In this document: piece by piece, positions 1 to 10,480 of the stretch
Layout of the letters: every line of letters begins with the position of its first letter
Position numbering within the stretch: position 1 is the first letter of the stretch
Origin: Ctenosaura bakeri
Lineage: Eukaryota; Chordata; Lepidosauria; Squamata; Iguanidae
Assembly (NCBI GenBank): GCA_948474755.1
Contig: CAOLHI010000394.1
Coordinates: forward strand, 186,001-250,000
DNA length: 64,000 nucleotides
Reading direction: 5' to 3'
The notes under the pieces: model-generated
What the model was told of the DNA's origin: nothing
The model's database searches: none
Seen by the model: only the letters and a program-made list of their open reading frames with translations
Program-made: the position numbers and the translations under genes

Positions 1-1240
1 AGCAGTTTATGATCTTTGCCACATTCTGCATCTGGTCTTGTTTTTGCAGAGATAACGAGTTTCTCTGTCTTCTGCCTCCAGTTATGTAGTCCACTTGATT
101 TCTGTATTGGCCATCAGCTGATATCCATAGATACAGTCACCCAAAGAATATGTTTGTGATGAACAAAACACTGGCTTTACAATCAGTCACTTTCCTGCTT
201 CATTTTTGGATCCTAGACCAAAATCTCCTACAGTATTTGATTCTGCTCCATTTCCCACTTTTATGTTCCAGTCATCTATGATTACCAACGTGTCCTGTTT
301 GGGTATGTGGTCAATTTCCTCCTGGACTCTAGCATTGAGTCTTTCAGTTTCTTCCTTTTCTTCTTCTCTGGCTGGAGCATAAACTTGGATTATAGTTATA
401 TTGATGAGTTTTTCCTGAAGTCTTATTATTATTCAGCCAGACTTTGCATTATATCCCCTGGCTCCTTTTGCTACATCTCTCCTCACTATTAATGCCACCC
501 TATTTCTTCTTTGGCTTTCACTCCTGAGTAAAACACTGTGTAATTTTCTGACTCAAAATGTCCCATTCCTGCCTAGTTTAGTTCACTCACCCCAAGTATT
601 GTAGTGTTTATACATTCTATTTCTTGTTTTACTATGTCTAGTTTTTCCTGACCCATGCTTCTCACATTCCATGTTCCTGTAATATATGTTGTGCCGTTTC
701 AGACTTTCTTTCACCTCTGAGAATGTCAACAGCTGAACTTCCTTTCAGCTTTATTCCAGTTGCAGTATGAGCCACAGTGCTGCTCATAGTTGTCCTCTGC
801 TCTTTCCCAGCAGCCCACTGAGTGCCTGCCAACATAGGAGTCTCATCTTCTCTTGTTTCATTTTGGATTGTCTCTTCATAGGGTTTTCATGGTAAAAGAC
901 ATTCAAAAGGGATTTACTGTGTGTCCTTCTGCACAGTACTAACAAGCATTAGTTATGGTACCACTGCCATTGTCTCTGAGAGATTCTCTGTCATTGTTAT
1001 CTTCTGCTACTGATGCTGCCCAGCAGCTGTTTGGCACATTTAGTCAGCAAGAGCCTATCTGTCATTGGAGACCCTACCAGTAACACTACTACCAGCAGCA
1101 TAGCTTCTTGCCTCTCAGGAGCATGGAGTCCCACCATGACAGAAACATAGTGCCATGGTGTGAAGGTGCTGCTACATTTTGTTTTTCCCCTCTCCCTTTC
1201 TCTTCCTCCTTTATATATTTTAAGTGTCATGGTTTGCTTC
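1..1240 (-). repeat. RTE/BovB-type LINE fragment, endonuclease part
   Basis: Read on the minus strand, broken frames resemble the apurinic-endonuclease half of an RTE/BovB ORF. From about 700 down to 560 there is a GTWNVRSM-like start with a following VKQEIECINTTILGVSE stretch. Near 330-240 is an IPKQDTLVIIDDWNIKVG block, and near 110-60 a DGQYRNQVDY block. These correspond to the standard order of endonuclease motifs in this LINE clade. Frames are interrupted by stops and shifts, so this is a dead copy. It lies in an LRRCC1 intron and continues past the left edge. Upstream bases to about 1240 look like the element's leader but are less certain. Confidence 0.7.
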
Positions 1241-1842
1241 ACAATCTCATATTATATTTCCTTTTGTACAAGAATCTGTAGCAGAGCTGGCTAGCTATTG
1301 TCTTTTCAGATGTTTTTTGGACTGTAGTTCCTACCAGTCCTAGCAAGTGTAGTTAATGGTGGGGCATGCTAGGAGATGAAGTCTAATATTTGGAGAGCCT
1401 AAAGTTTGCTACTCCTCTGCAAAATATAGCCAAATACATGACAAGTTGTCCTAATCAGTCCTTTTACTGTGTTAAAAATAACAAAGAATACCCAGAAAGT
1501 AAAAGAAAAAATCTTGCATCTCAAAACAGTGATTAATATTTAAGGTGTCATATAATCCTGGCTTGGTTCCGATTAACAGATTAGCTACATTGGGATTGGG
1601 CAATTTGCAGCTGTCCAGAAGTTGCCGAACTGCAATTCCCATCATCTTTCACCTTTGGATAGAGCTGTTGTGAGCTGGAGTCCAGCATCATCTGCCCCAT
1701 CTCTCCCTAATACTATCTTAGCTCAGCTGGTCACTATTGAAAGCTATATTTTATCAACAAACAGCTCTGTAGCTACAAGGTGTCTGTAGAGCATCTTTTG
1801 GAGAGCCAAGGCTAAAGTTATTTTCTTCTGCTTTTTCTGAAG
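1241..1842. other. LRRCC1 intron with degenerate short repeats
   Basis: Non-coding. Around 1310-1420 and 1625-1700 are worn pieces with ctgtagttcctaccagtcc-like or ctgcaattcccatcatc-like text, the signature of a short dispersed element found repeatedly in this window (see 3228-3345). Nothing else is recognised up to the acceptor at 1841-1842. Confidence 0.5.
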
Positions 1843-4800
1843 AGTCGGATTCGAACACTTGAAAATTGGTGGAGGAAGATAAACAGAAGACAATTCAGCT
1901 TGAGCTTCTTAAACAGGAAAAATCGAAACTTATTTCGCAGATAACAGCCCAAGAATCTATAATTGATGGATTAAAAGCAGAAAGGAAAATGTGGGGGCAG
2001 GAGCTAGCACAGCAGGGTAATCATTCAGAATGTTCTGTTTTGTCTCTTGTAGGATGTAGATAAAGAAAGGAGCTGTAATGTACACTTCTGTGATGTCTCT
2101 CTGTAAGACTGCAAAGCATCTGCTTTCTCATGGCACTCTACTGAGCCATATGGCAGCAAGCCCTGAGCATCTGTAGCATCTAAGAGGCATTGATCCCCAG
2201 TCCAGCCTGCTCCTCTTGGAAGCTGGGGATGTCACATACGCAATTACAGTTGGCCCTCTGTATCTACAGGTTCAGCATCCACAGGGGGTTGGACTGGATG
2301 GCCCCTGTGGTCTCTTCCAGTTCTATGATTCTGTGGCTCTATGATTCACCTATCCAGGCTCAAAAATAACTTCCCCTCAAAAAAATCAAAAAAGCAAACC
2401 TTGATTTAGCTGTGAGCTGAGCACTACACTGATATGTATGCATCCTGCTATAGCCTCCCACCATTTCTCAAATCCTTGGGTTCTCTCCAGCATTCATTTG
2501 AGTTGTTCACCCTTTGAATATAAGGGACACCATTTTACTACACCATTTGTATATAATGGGACTTGTGCATCCTCAGAGGCTGCTGGAACCAAACCCCAAC
2601 AGTTACCAATGGCACACTGTATTTCTGTTTAATTTCTGAAAGCATCTTCATCCCACTATACATTTAGCTTTCAGAAATTAGAGTCCAAAATGATATTTTC
2701 AAATAAACACTGTCTCTGTTGGTAAGACCTAGGCCTGCTTTTTGTTATGCTGAATAGGCTAACAGTTTTCAAATGATTGCTGCAATGTTCCTTACATGTC
2801 TAATAAAATGTCTGTGTACTGAGTTTAACTTTCTGATTAGTTCCGGGAGTGTTTGGGAGATGGTAAGGGTGGAAGTGCTGGGTTTGCTTGCTTTTTGCGA
2901 TTTCCTAAACTGACAGATCAGCTTCACTATCTGCTGTGCTGAAACCACCAAGCATTTTGTGTTTTTGTCTTTTTCTACCAGGAGTGTCTCTTGCTCAGGA
3001 TCGCGGGAAACTGGAATCCAAAATAGAAATTCTATCTAGTGAGACTGAGACTCTGAAAAAACAAAATGAACGTATCAACGATGCTTTGAAGATAAAATCT
3101 AAAATAGTGGAGGATCAAACAGAAACAATTAGAAAGTTAAAAGAAGTAAGGGGTCTTCTAAACTCTCCTAAGCAGCAAAGGTTATTTTAATGATATAAGA
3201 AACATAAAGATATGGGACACTTATTGTGTGTGGGTCTGCTCCTGGGATTGGATGTTGTTGGATTATAACTCCCAGCATTCTTCACCATTGACTGTGCTGG
3301 CTAGGGTTTGAGAGTTGTAGTCCAACCGCATCTGGATGGTCCCACTTTCCCCACTCGTGGTATCCTTCATGATGCTGTTAATAATGCCAGTAGTATAATG
3401 ACTTCTGGCAAAGGTTCTGTGCCTTTAGTAATGGTACAAAACTGAGCCAAGTGGAATTTTTCTGATTGCTGCATCTTCATGCCGAGAAGCTGCTCAGTTT
3501 CTGCACAGTCTGTTAGGATGTTAAATAGTCAAGCTTGGCGGCAATTATGTTTGTATTCATCAGAAGTGTGTCGATGGTAAAAAATTAATTCCACTGACTC
3601 TAACTGCAGTGGCTTTAACTATTTTGCATGCCGTTTCAAAAATCTGAAACAAATTTTGCACCCAGTCCTGTAGTTCTTCCTTGCATAAGCTGTCTTGAAA
3701 CTAATGAGCTTTATGTTTGGATTTGGCTTTGACCTATGTGGAACCATTGAAATTCTAAATTGTCTGTCACGAAATCCAGATCTCATAATTTGATTTCTGA
3801 GCCTTTAAGGAACAAACAAACTTTCAAAGTTGCCACATGGGCTTGAAGTTAAAGTAGTAAGGCTGTACCATTCTTTACAGTTGCACCAGGTGTATCCCAG
3901 AAAATCCATATACCCCAGCCTGGTGGAATTTATTAAACATGACAGCATTTGTAATTTTTAAAAACTCTTTATTAAGATCTTCCCATTTCCAATAAAATAA
4001 TATGTTTTCTGCAAAATTGTAAATTACAATAGGAGAGAATGTTCTTGTTGGGTCATAAAGAAAGTACTGCCTGGGCATTAAAAAGAAAATTTAGATTGCA
4101 AAAAAGAGTCTTATAAACCTGTGAGTTACTGTTGATCTCTGTTAGTATTTATGATGGTATAAGGGAAGTGAGTGTCCATTATGAAGACAGAGTACTGTGT
4201 TTTTAGCCACTGTATTCCTTTCTCCCTAGAAGAGGAAAGAACAGGTTCTAAACTAGATGTGATAAGTTACTAACTTTAAACAGCACTGGGAGGTTAATTT
4301 GATCCCTAGTACTTTATCAAGATGGCTTTTCAGCTTTCTCAATTGTTCAACTGTAGCTCATTTGTCTAAACTAAAGTATTAAGAACTATTAGCTGCACTG
4401 TTTGGCAAATTTACTGATGAAAAAATGTTTTAAAGGCTTTACAAGAGCGAGATGAGCGAATAAGAAAGCATCATGAAGAAGGTACTGAAATTCAAAAGAG
4501 ACTTCAGGCACAACTAGAAGAAAAAGAGGCACAGTTGGATGATCTTTTGGAAAAGTTAGAAAGGCAAAATGAGAGAAAAGAAGAACTGAAGCAACAGCTG
4601 CAAGAAAAAGATGTAGAACTTGAAGCGATCAAGAAATCTTATAGGTGAGTAAAACGAATAACATCTTCTACAGAAATTGAATCTTGCATTGTGTTCAGGC
4701 ATGATGAGAAGATTAAACATGATTAAGCTCTTTTTTTCCATTTTAAATACTTGAGTACCACTTGTTGGAAGGGTGATATATAAATCTAAAAAAAAGTAGG

Positions 4801-7612
4801 ATGTGATTTCCACCTTGGTGCATCATGAGCATTCCCTGAAGCTATTCTGAACATGTCCATTATATTTCAGTGCAATGAATAAGAAGTGGCAAGATAAAGG
4901 AGGATTGTTGAGCAAGCTGGAAGCACAGGTTAAACAAATGAAAGAAAACTTTGATACCAAGGAAAAGCAACTGATTGAGGAAAGAGATAGAAGTCTTCAA
5001 GCACAGAGGTAAATATACCAACTGAACACATCATAATGTAAGCCGAGAATCATCTAGCCAGTCAGTATATCATATTTGAATAGAGTGGTTGCATTGACAT
5101 TGAAAAAGCATTCTGAACTGTGTGAAATTTAAATACTGAAATGTCCTGAACTTACTAAGTTTTCCCCTTTGTATTAAATTGTATTTTATTTTGTTTATAA
5201 TTTTATATTCTATCTTCTGTCTTGCTTTTATGCCCCATAGAAATTAATAGGTTGTGGGTTATGCCTTGCTGCTTTGCTAATAGTAATTGATGGATTGTTA
5301 ATTGCTGTGTATTTTAAGGGGTTGGTTTAGGTGGGTTGGTGGGTGGGGAGGATTGGGTATGTTTTTAATGTCTTTTAATGTATAATGTATAATGTATTTC
5401 ATGTTGTTCGCCGCCTTGATCCATGTGGAGAGGCGGGATACAAATAATAATAATAATAATAATAAATAATAATAATAATAATAATAATTATTATTATTAT
5501 TATTATTATTATTTGTATCCCGCCTCTCCACATAATAATAATAATTATTATTATTATTCAGCTGAAAAAGTAGATTAAAATCAATAATTGTTGCTTGTTA
5601 AACAAGTGTCAACTTGTTTAATCTTTCCTTTAATGTAAAGGGTAAATGTAGACTGGGGATAGCTTAGTCCAAGTCCAGGATAAGGGTTTATTGTGCCAGG
5701 TTTAATAAGGATGTTGGCTTACAAATCCTGGTTTGTATGGGCATTATAAACCATAATCTAAGGTTTGGATATTAAGTTGACTCTGTCCAGTTTGTTATTA
5801 CCCAGTTGTGTGGTGGTAGTGGGAAAATTCCAGAAGATAACAGCCTGTGCTCATCAGCATCTAACTTTGTTAATATTGGGATTCAGTAAGCCAGGATTTC
5901 TGGTTCATTAGGTATATATGGCCATTGAGTTTGCCCTTCTGTCTGTATTAATGTGTACTTGAGATGTATTTTGTTCCACCCTGACTGAACAGGGTGTGTT
6001 GAAGTGTCCTGGAAGTTTTCCATTCCTCACAACTTTGATATGATGTGATAACAATCTAAATTTGCCATAAAGAGATTGGAGAGTTCATTTTGTGTTTAGG
6101 GCATTAACAGAAAAACTGCGTTCTGTGGATGATGCATTCCGAAGGCAACTTGAATCAACACTAGCAGCGCATCAAGCAGAATTGCTTCAGCTAGCAAATG
6201 AAAAACAGCAACAGATTGTGGTGGCAAATGAAAAGGTGATAGATAAAGCTGTGTTTTCACTTGTTTATAATCTTCTAAATAATCTATTTGTAATTAGTAA
6301 ATAATCAGTTGGGACATCTAGTTGCTACCAATTTGTGGGTGATTAAAACATCATTCATTCATCAACGGAGTTTCCTCAGAAGAATTATCTACATTGCGCA
6401 AAGGCACACGTTCTGATTGGGGATACATGTGTAGACAATGCCATTTTTATTTTTTTTATTTTTTGGCAGTTCTACGTTGGCAGTTCTAGGATTCAAGCTA
6501 ATATGTTTTATCTCTAAAGATTTTAAGATTGTGCTTGCTGTCTACAAGAAATAGTTTTCAGTGGCTTTAAAGCTGGGCAAAAAGTGTTTTGGTGATAGTT
6601 CCATCTTTACATCTACTAAGCTCTAGGAAAGCACATACTTGAGAATTCATAGAACTTTCCACTAGGTTCCAGAGTTGTAAAATTGATTTTCAACTAAGAT
6701 CTGGAAGAAGCCAACTTTAAAGGTAATATCTCAATAGGAAAGCTTCTGAAAGCTTGAGTATAATAATTCTGAAGTAAATTTATAAACTGTTTACTCTCTT
6801 TTTAACCTACCTTTGGCGTTGTACTATTTTACTAAAGGTATTATTTATCCAGTTTTTAGTAACTATGTTAAATCTTTGTAATGCCTAATGCAGTTTGCAT
6901 AGTGATTGACATAATCATTCATGTATGGTCTCCAGAAAATATAATGGAGATTTTTGCTTTCAGAAGTATATCCAGCTTACCATTTAGCTTACCATTCCAT
7001 AATATTTTCAGATGAAATGCAAATAACCCAGTATAGGAAAAAGACATCAGGATACTCCTAATGAATCTTTCTTTCTTTCTTTTTCATCTTATCTAATTTT
7101 ATTTTACTTTTGTTGCACCTTATGTTTTCTGACTCTAGCTATTTGAGCAGAACAGACTTAATTCAGCACACACACACACCCCGCCATTTGGACTTGGTGC
7201 ATTTTTATACCCTGGAATACAGTGCTGTTCTCGTTGGTAGGTAGGAAATATCCGCAACTGAAACAATGCACGTTTTCTTTGTTTTTCTTAACCCCAGTGC
7301 ACAGGGGTTAAACGAACAAACTTCTGCATGCTTGCTGAAACAGTAACTATTCACATTTGTTAATAAATTCACCGAGAGATGTGTGCATGCAGAAGAACAT
7401 TTACCCAATACAATTTAGGGATGAAAAGTCGGATTTTAAGTTCAAAAGAACATCATTTGTAACTAGAATATTGCTGAATTTTATTTTAGGTTTACCAGGT
7501 TGAAGAAGAAATGCGCCAGCTGCTGCAGGAAACTGCAAGCAATAAAAAAGTCATGGAAGAGAAAATAAAACGACTTACAGCTGCTTTGAGTGACATTCAG
7601 CAAGATCTGTAA
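1843..7612 (+). CDS. LRRCC1: LRRCC1, C-terminal coding exons (partial gene)
   Basis: Leucine-rich repeat and coiled-coil centrosomal protein 1, a centriole/centrosome component. Only the C-terminal coiled coil, about 314 codons, is in the window; the N-terminal LRR part lies upstream. Coding exons: 1843-2016, 2982-3145, 4436-4644, 4871-5008, 6100-6235, 7490-7612 (stop TAA 7610-7612). All junctions are GT-AG and phases agree (for example AQQ-G across 2016/2982 and S across 4644/4871). The translation is rich in E, K, Q and heptad leucines, with blocks such as QTETIRKLKE, LEKLERQNERKEELKQQL and the ending ALSDIQQDL that recall mammalian LRRCC1. In the first visible exon the frame reads SRIRTLE to about 1863 and then needs a one-base shift to continue as VEEDKQK from 1869. 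The rest is open. Identity is supported by E2F5 lying directly downstream, as in other amniotes. Confidence 0.88.
2247..2619 (+). mobile_element. Tigger/pogo-like MITE interrupted by a CR1 tail
   Basis: Starts CAGTTGGCCCTCTGTATC and ends with an inverted counterpart (ggaaccaaacccc, then ggcacactg), flanked on both sides by TA (2245-2246 and 2620-2621). That is the target duplication of Tc1/mariner-pogo elements. The normally continuous left arm (gttcagcatcca to attcacctatccagg) is split by the CR1 3' tail at about 2280-2345, so the MITE is the older insertion. It lies in an LRRCC1 intron. Confidence 0.7.
2280..2345 (+). repeat. CR1 LINE 3' tail fragment
   Basis: Contains ggttggactggatggcccc followed by tggtctcttccag and a short tandem tail of ttctatgattctg-type repeats. 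The same text ends the larger CR1 copy at 43.02-43.08 kb. It is a 5'-truncated insertion inside the Tigger-like MITE. Confidence 0.75.
3146..4435. other. LRRCC1 intron, mostly unique
   Basis: Non-coding intron between GT at 3146 and AG at 4434-4435. Apart from the short dispersed element at 3228-3345, nothing is recognised. The reverse-strand open stretch near 3875-4078 has no coding character. Confidence 0.5.
3228..3345. repeat. Short palindromic 'actcccagcat' dispersed element
   Basis: The left half has ggattataactcccagcat and the right half agagttgtagtccaacc, which are imperfect inverted complements around a ctgtgctggctagg core. Other copies, more or less worn, are at 8745-8850, 9130-9236, 13690-13800, 14562-14665, 52240-52365 and 57727-57843. 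The layout suggests a non-autonomous DNA transposon. No target duplication was established. Confidence 0.5.
5009..6099. other. LRRCC1 intron with palindromic repeat tail
   Basis: Non-coding. Holds the inverted repeat and AAT microsatellite at 5395-5565. The remaining sequence shows no gene or recognised element. Confidence 0.5.
5395..5565. repeat. Tail-to-tail repeat ends with (AAT)n/(ATT)n palindrome
   Basis: A LINE/SINE-type 3' end (ccgccttgatccatgtgg, then agaggcgggatacaaataat) runs into an AAT array that turns directly into ATT repeats and then the exact reverse complement tttgtatcccgcctctccac. Related single tails occur at 9590-9660 (minus) and 12595-12662 (plus). The block can form a hairpin with a stem over 45 bp. 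Confidence 0.75.
6236..7489. other. Last LRRCC1 intron
   Basis: Non-coding. A short CA run is at about 7170. No gene or confidently identified element is seen. Confidence 0.45.
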
Positions 7613-7781
7613 AATACAGAAAAAAATGACAATCTTCAAAGGGAATATTAAATTCATTAAATACTTAATGAATTGTTTGTTGTAACCATAGGGATGAGCA
7701 GAATTTTTTGAGAAAGGTTTCACTGGAAAAATTCATTACGTGGCATGACTTACAGTTGCACTTTATGTACAATATTTTCAA

Positions 7782-7787
7782 AATAAA
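7782..7787 (+). terminator. Probable LRRCC1 polyadenylation signal
   Basis: AATAAA lies 170 bases after the LRRCC1 stop codon and is followed by a T/G-rich stretch (ttttctttgttag). It is the first canonical hexamer after the stop. Confidence 0.6.
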
Positions 7788-8191
7788 TAGTTTTCTTTGT
7801 TAGAATGTCTATTAGTGGCTTTTACTAAGAAATTAAAAACAAAAATACCACTATGGAACTATGAATTATTAAACTGAAAGCTATTTCAGCTATTTAAGAC
7901 CTTGGACATAATTCAAATGACTGCATTTCTTTTTTTTAAATTTTCATAGGTTAAATGTGGTGATCTTGCAGAACTAAGATATAAAACATTAACTCTTGTG
8001 GAAGCACTGACATTTTAGAGACTTCTTCCCCTCTACTCTTCAGCATAACAAATCTTTGCTACATGACATTTTGTACAGGTTCTGATTTCAGGGCAAAAAG
8101 AGTACTTTCTTTTCTCTGCTTTGTACATTTATTGTCATGCTTTGTAATTACAAATTTGCAATTCCTTTCCTGTCACTCCTTATATGAACTA

Positions 8192-8614
8192 CAGTCAGGC
8201 CTCCATATTTGCGGGTTTGACTTTCATGCATTTGATTATTTGCGAGTTTCTTCAACTCCTGCCTGCCCCCCTTCAGGTGCTTCTTTTCTGAGAGAACCTT
8301 AACTCTTGGCGGCACTGATCAGACCATGCAGTCCTTTAAAAAGCTGCCTCTGGTCCTCCAGAGCATCACAAACTCTCTCCCAATGTCCTCCCACACCCAA
8401 GGAAGGAAATGGGCAAGAGAAAGGAAGTATAGGGCTGACCCACCCTCTTTTCCTCTTCTTTCCCTGATCTGGTTTGGACCCTGCATGCCTGTTCTTCCTA
8501 CTGTGCCTCAGCCCCCTTACCACAGACACAAACATACATTTTGATATTTGCGATTTTTCCACTTTTGCGAGGGTCCTGTTCCTTCGAACCCTAGTGAATG
8601 TGGAGGGCCAACTG
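8192..8614. mobile_element. Tigger/pogo-like MITE, 423 bp
   Basis: Left end CAGTCAGGCCTCCATATTTG, right end the inverted form (gtggagggccaactg). A TA precedes the left end at 8190-8191; the right flank is TG, so that TA has decayed or the end has mutated. The interior, including gtcctttaaaaagctgcctc, recurs in reverse orientation in the copy at 12945-13422, which shows that both are one family. Confidence 0.65.
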
Positions 8615-9279
8615 TGTTTATGAAGTGTGCTTATAATCCTCTTCTGTTTCTACATCTCAAAAAAGAAACGCATGTAAGCCACACTTATGAGCATGAACAT
8701 CACAGGGTGCTACCCAATAGTCCCTGCACCTAAGTTGTCCCCTCATGTTTTTGGACTGCAACTCCCATAATCCCCAACTATTCACTATACACTATATACA
8801 CTATACTGTTCATGGGCAGCTGCAGGCCAAAAAACATTTGGAGGTTAGAAACAGGAAAGCCTCTCTTGGAAGACTGCTTCCTATCTGCCAGCTGCATTTA
8901 TAAGGTATGGGGTTTGTCATCTACTAGTAATACCTGTGTTGTCTATTTTGTCAACCTCCTTGGAAAACATTAGAGACCTTTATATATATCCTAGTTTGAA
9001 ATACCACACATCTACAGCTTTATAGCAGGGGGAAGGTGGTTGCACTGATCTCATGTGAAACAGCAAACCCCCAATAATGGTGTATCGGCTTCTCTTAAGT
9101 ATTTCCTAGAACTGGATGGGGAATCTTGTTGCTCCAGCTGTTAAAGCTCCAACTCCCATCAGTCCCTGGCAGCATGACCACTGTTCAGGGATGATGGGAA
9201 CTTTAGTGCAGCATCAGTGTTGCCATACAGCACAGCTAACCTGAGGGCTCATAACAAGAAGATCCCAGCCCAAAAACAC

Positions 9280-9490
9280 TAAAGGAACCAAATCCTGTCA
9301 GATCTTAGAAGCTAAGCAGGATCAGGCTTGCTTAATAAATGGAAGGGAGACTACAATGACTGTCAGGCGCAGTAGGCTATGTTTCTGAGGAAGGAACTGG
9401 CAAAAGCACCTCTGGAGCACCCCTTGCCTGGGAAAATTCTATGAAATTCATCGAATCGCCAGGACATTTAAAAGGCAACATGTGAGTGCC
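9280..9490 (+). repeat. 5S rRNA-derived SINE (5S-Sauria type)
   Basis: Contains a 5S-like promoter segment (agaagctaagcaggatcagg) and the SINE body (tctgaggaaggaactggcaa, then cacctctggagcacc). Similar copies are at 14105-14335, 35765-35975, 46760-46975 (minus) and a 3' piece at 28128-28200 (minus). The 5S part is incomplete and diverged, so it is a SINE and not a 5S gene. Confidence 0.75.
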
Positions 9491-9706
9491 CACAGGTTCC
9501 CTGTCCTGTTATAGAAGTTGAGACAAAATTGTCTGTAACTGAATGCTGGTTAAATGCTATCTTAATAATAATAAAAAAAAAATATTTATTTATTTATTTG
9601 TATCCCACCTCTCCACACGGATCGAGGCGGCGCACAACATGAAATACATTATACATTACAAATAGCATGTATGGTTTACAATCTTATGCCTGCCACATGG
9701 AAGTAA

Positions 9707-9876
9707 GGCCATTTCCACACTGGAGTGTTATAGTGCTATTATTCCACTTTCAACATCCTATGGAACCTAGGGGTTTGCAGTTTAGAGAGGGCCCCTCCTT
9801 AAACTGCAAACCCCAGGATTCCATAGGATGTTGAAAGCGGAATTATAGCACTTAACACTCTAGTGCAGACACGGCC
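9707..9876. mobile_element. Foldback MITE copy 1 (GGCC-TTTCC family)
   Basis: Palindromic element: the left arm starts ggccatttccacactgg and the right arm ends agtgcagacacggcc. Both arms carry the variant GAGTGTTA where other copies have AGACTGTTA or AGCCTGTTA. No matching 3-bp duplication is visible. It lies about 160 bp before the E2F5 CpG island. Confidence 0.75.
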
Positions 9877-10029
9877 ACCGCCTTTGGTGCTGACCCGTCA
9901 CAAGGCGTCCTGGGTCCCCCTATCCTTTCTTGTGGGAAACGGGCGTTGCACCTGCCCCGTGAGACAGGCCTGCGTAGGGGCCTTCCACCTCCTCAGAAAC
10001 ACCCCCCCCTTTTTTTTCCCCTCAACACA

Positions 10030-10480
10030 AAACTTTGTCTCCCAGCAACTGTGAGCGCCGCAGCGTCACTTCCTCTCCGCTCCGACCAGCCGGTGGGCTA
10101 CGACGACTAGCGAGCCTCTCCGCCCGGGGCCCGCCGGCGTTTCCTCGCGGCGGCCGGGGGCAGAGGGGAAGGCAGTCCGCGAGGGCCACGTGGGGCCGCC
10201 GCCGGGGAAAACCCCCACCGGGCCGAGGCGAGGGCGAAGGCGGGGGATGCAGCATGGCCCGGGGGCGGCGGCGGCGGCGCTGGCCGAGTCGGTTTCCAGT
10301 AGCAGCAATAGCGGCAGCGGCGGGAGCCTGGAAAGCAGCGCCGGCACCGGGGCCGCCGCCAGCAGCAGCAGCAGCAGCCGGCACGAGAAGAGCCTGGGGC
10401 TCCTCACCACCAAGTTCGTGTCGCTCCTGCAGGAAGCCAAGGACGGCGTGCTCGACCTGAAAGCGGTGCGTGTGGGGAGC
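10030..10480 (+). promoter_or_regulatory. CpG island, E2F5 promoter and 5' exon
   Basis: Sharp rise in G+C and CpG density covering the E2F5 5' leader, first coding exon and donor. GC-box-like runs and an ETS-like cacttcctctcc at about 10064 are visible, but no TATA box. The long reverse-strand open frames here come from base composition. Confidence 0.75.

Larger units (their letters stand above)
7788..9706. other. LRRCC1-E2F5 intergenic region
   Basis: About 2.2 kb separate the LRRCC1 stop from the E2F5 CpG island. It holds a Tigger-like MITE (8192-8614), worn 'actcccat' elements (8745-8850, 9130-9236), a 5S-derived SINE (9280-9490) and a repeat tail (9590-9660, minus). The open stretches inside the MITE are not genes. 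Confidence 0.55.

Noticed and set aside
10190..10246. Upstream ATG as the E2F5 start
   Set aside because: It would add 19 Pro/Arg/Gly residues not typical of E2F4/5 N-termini. The ATG at 10247 gives a more ordinary leader, although usage of the first ATG cannot be excluded.
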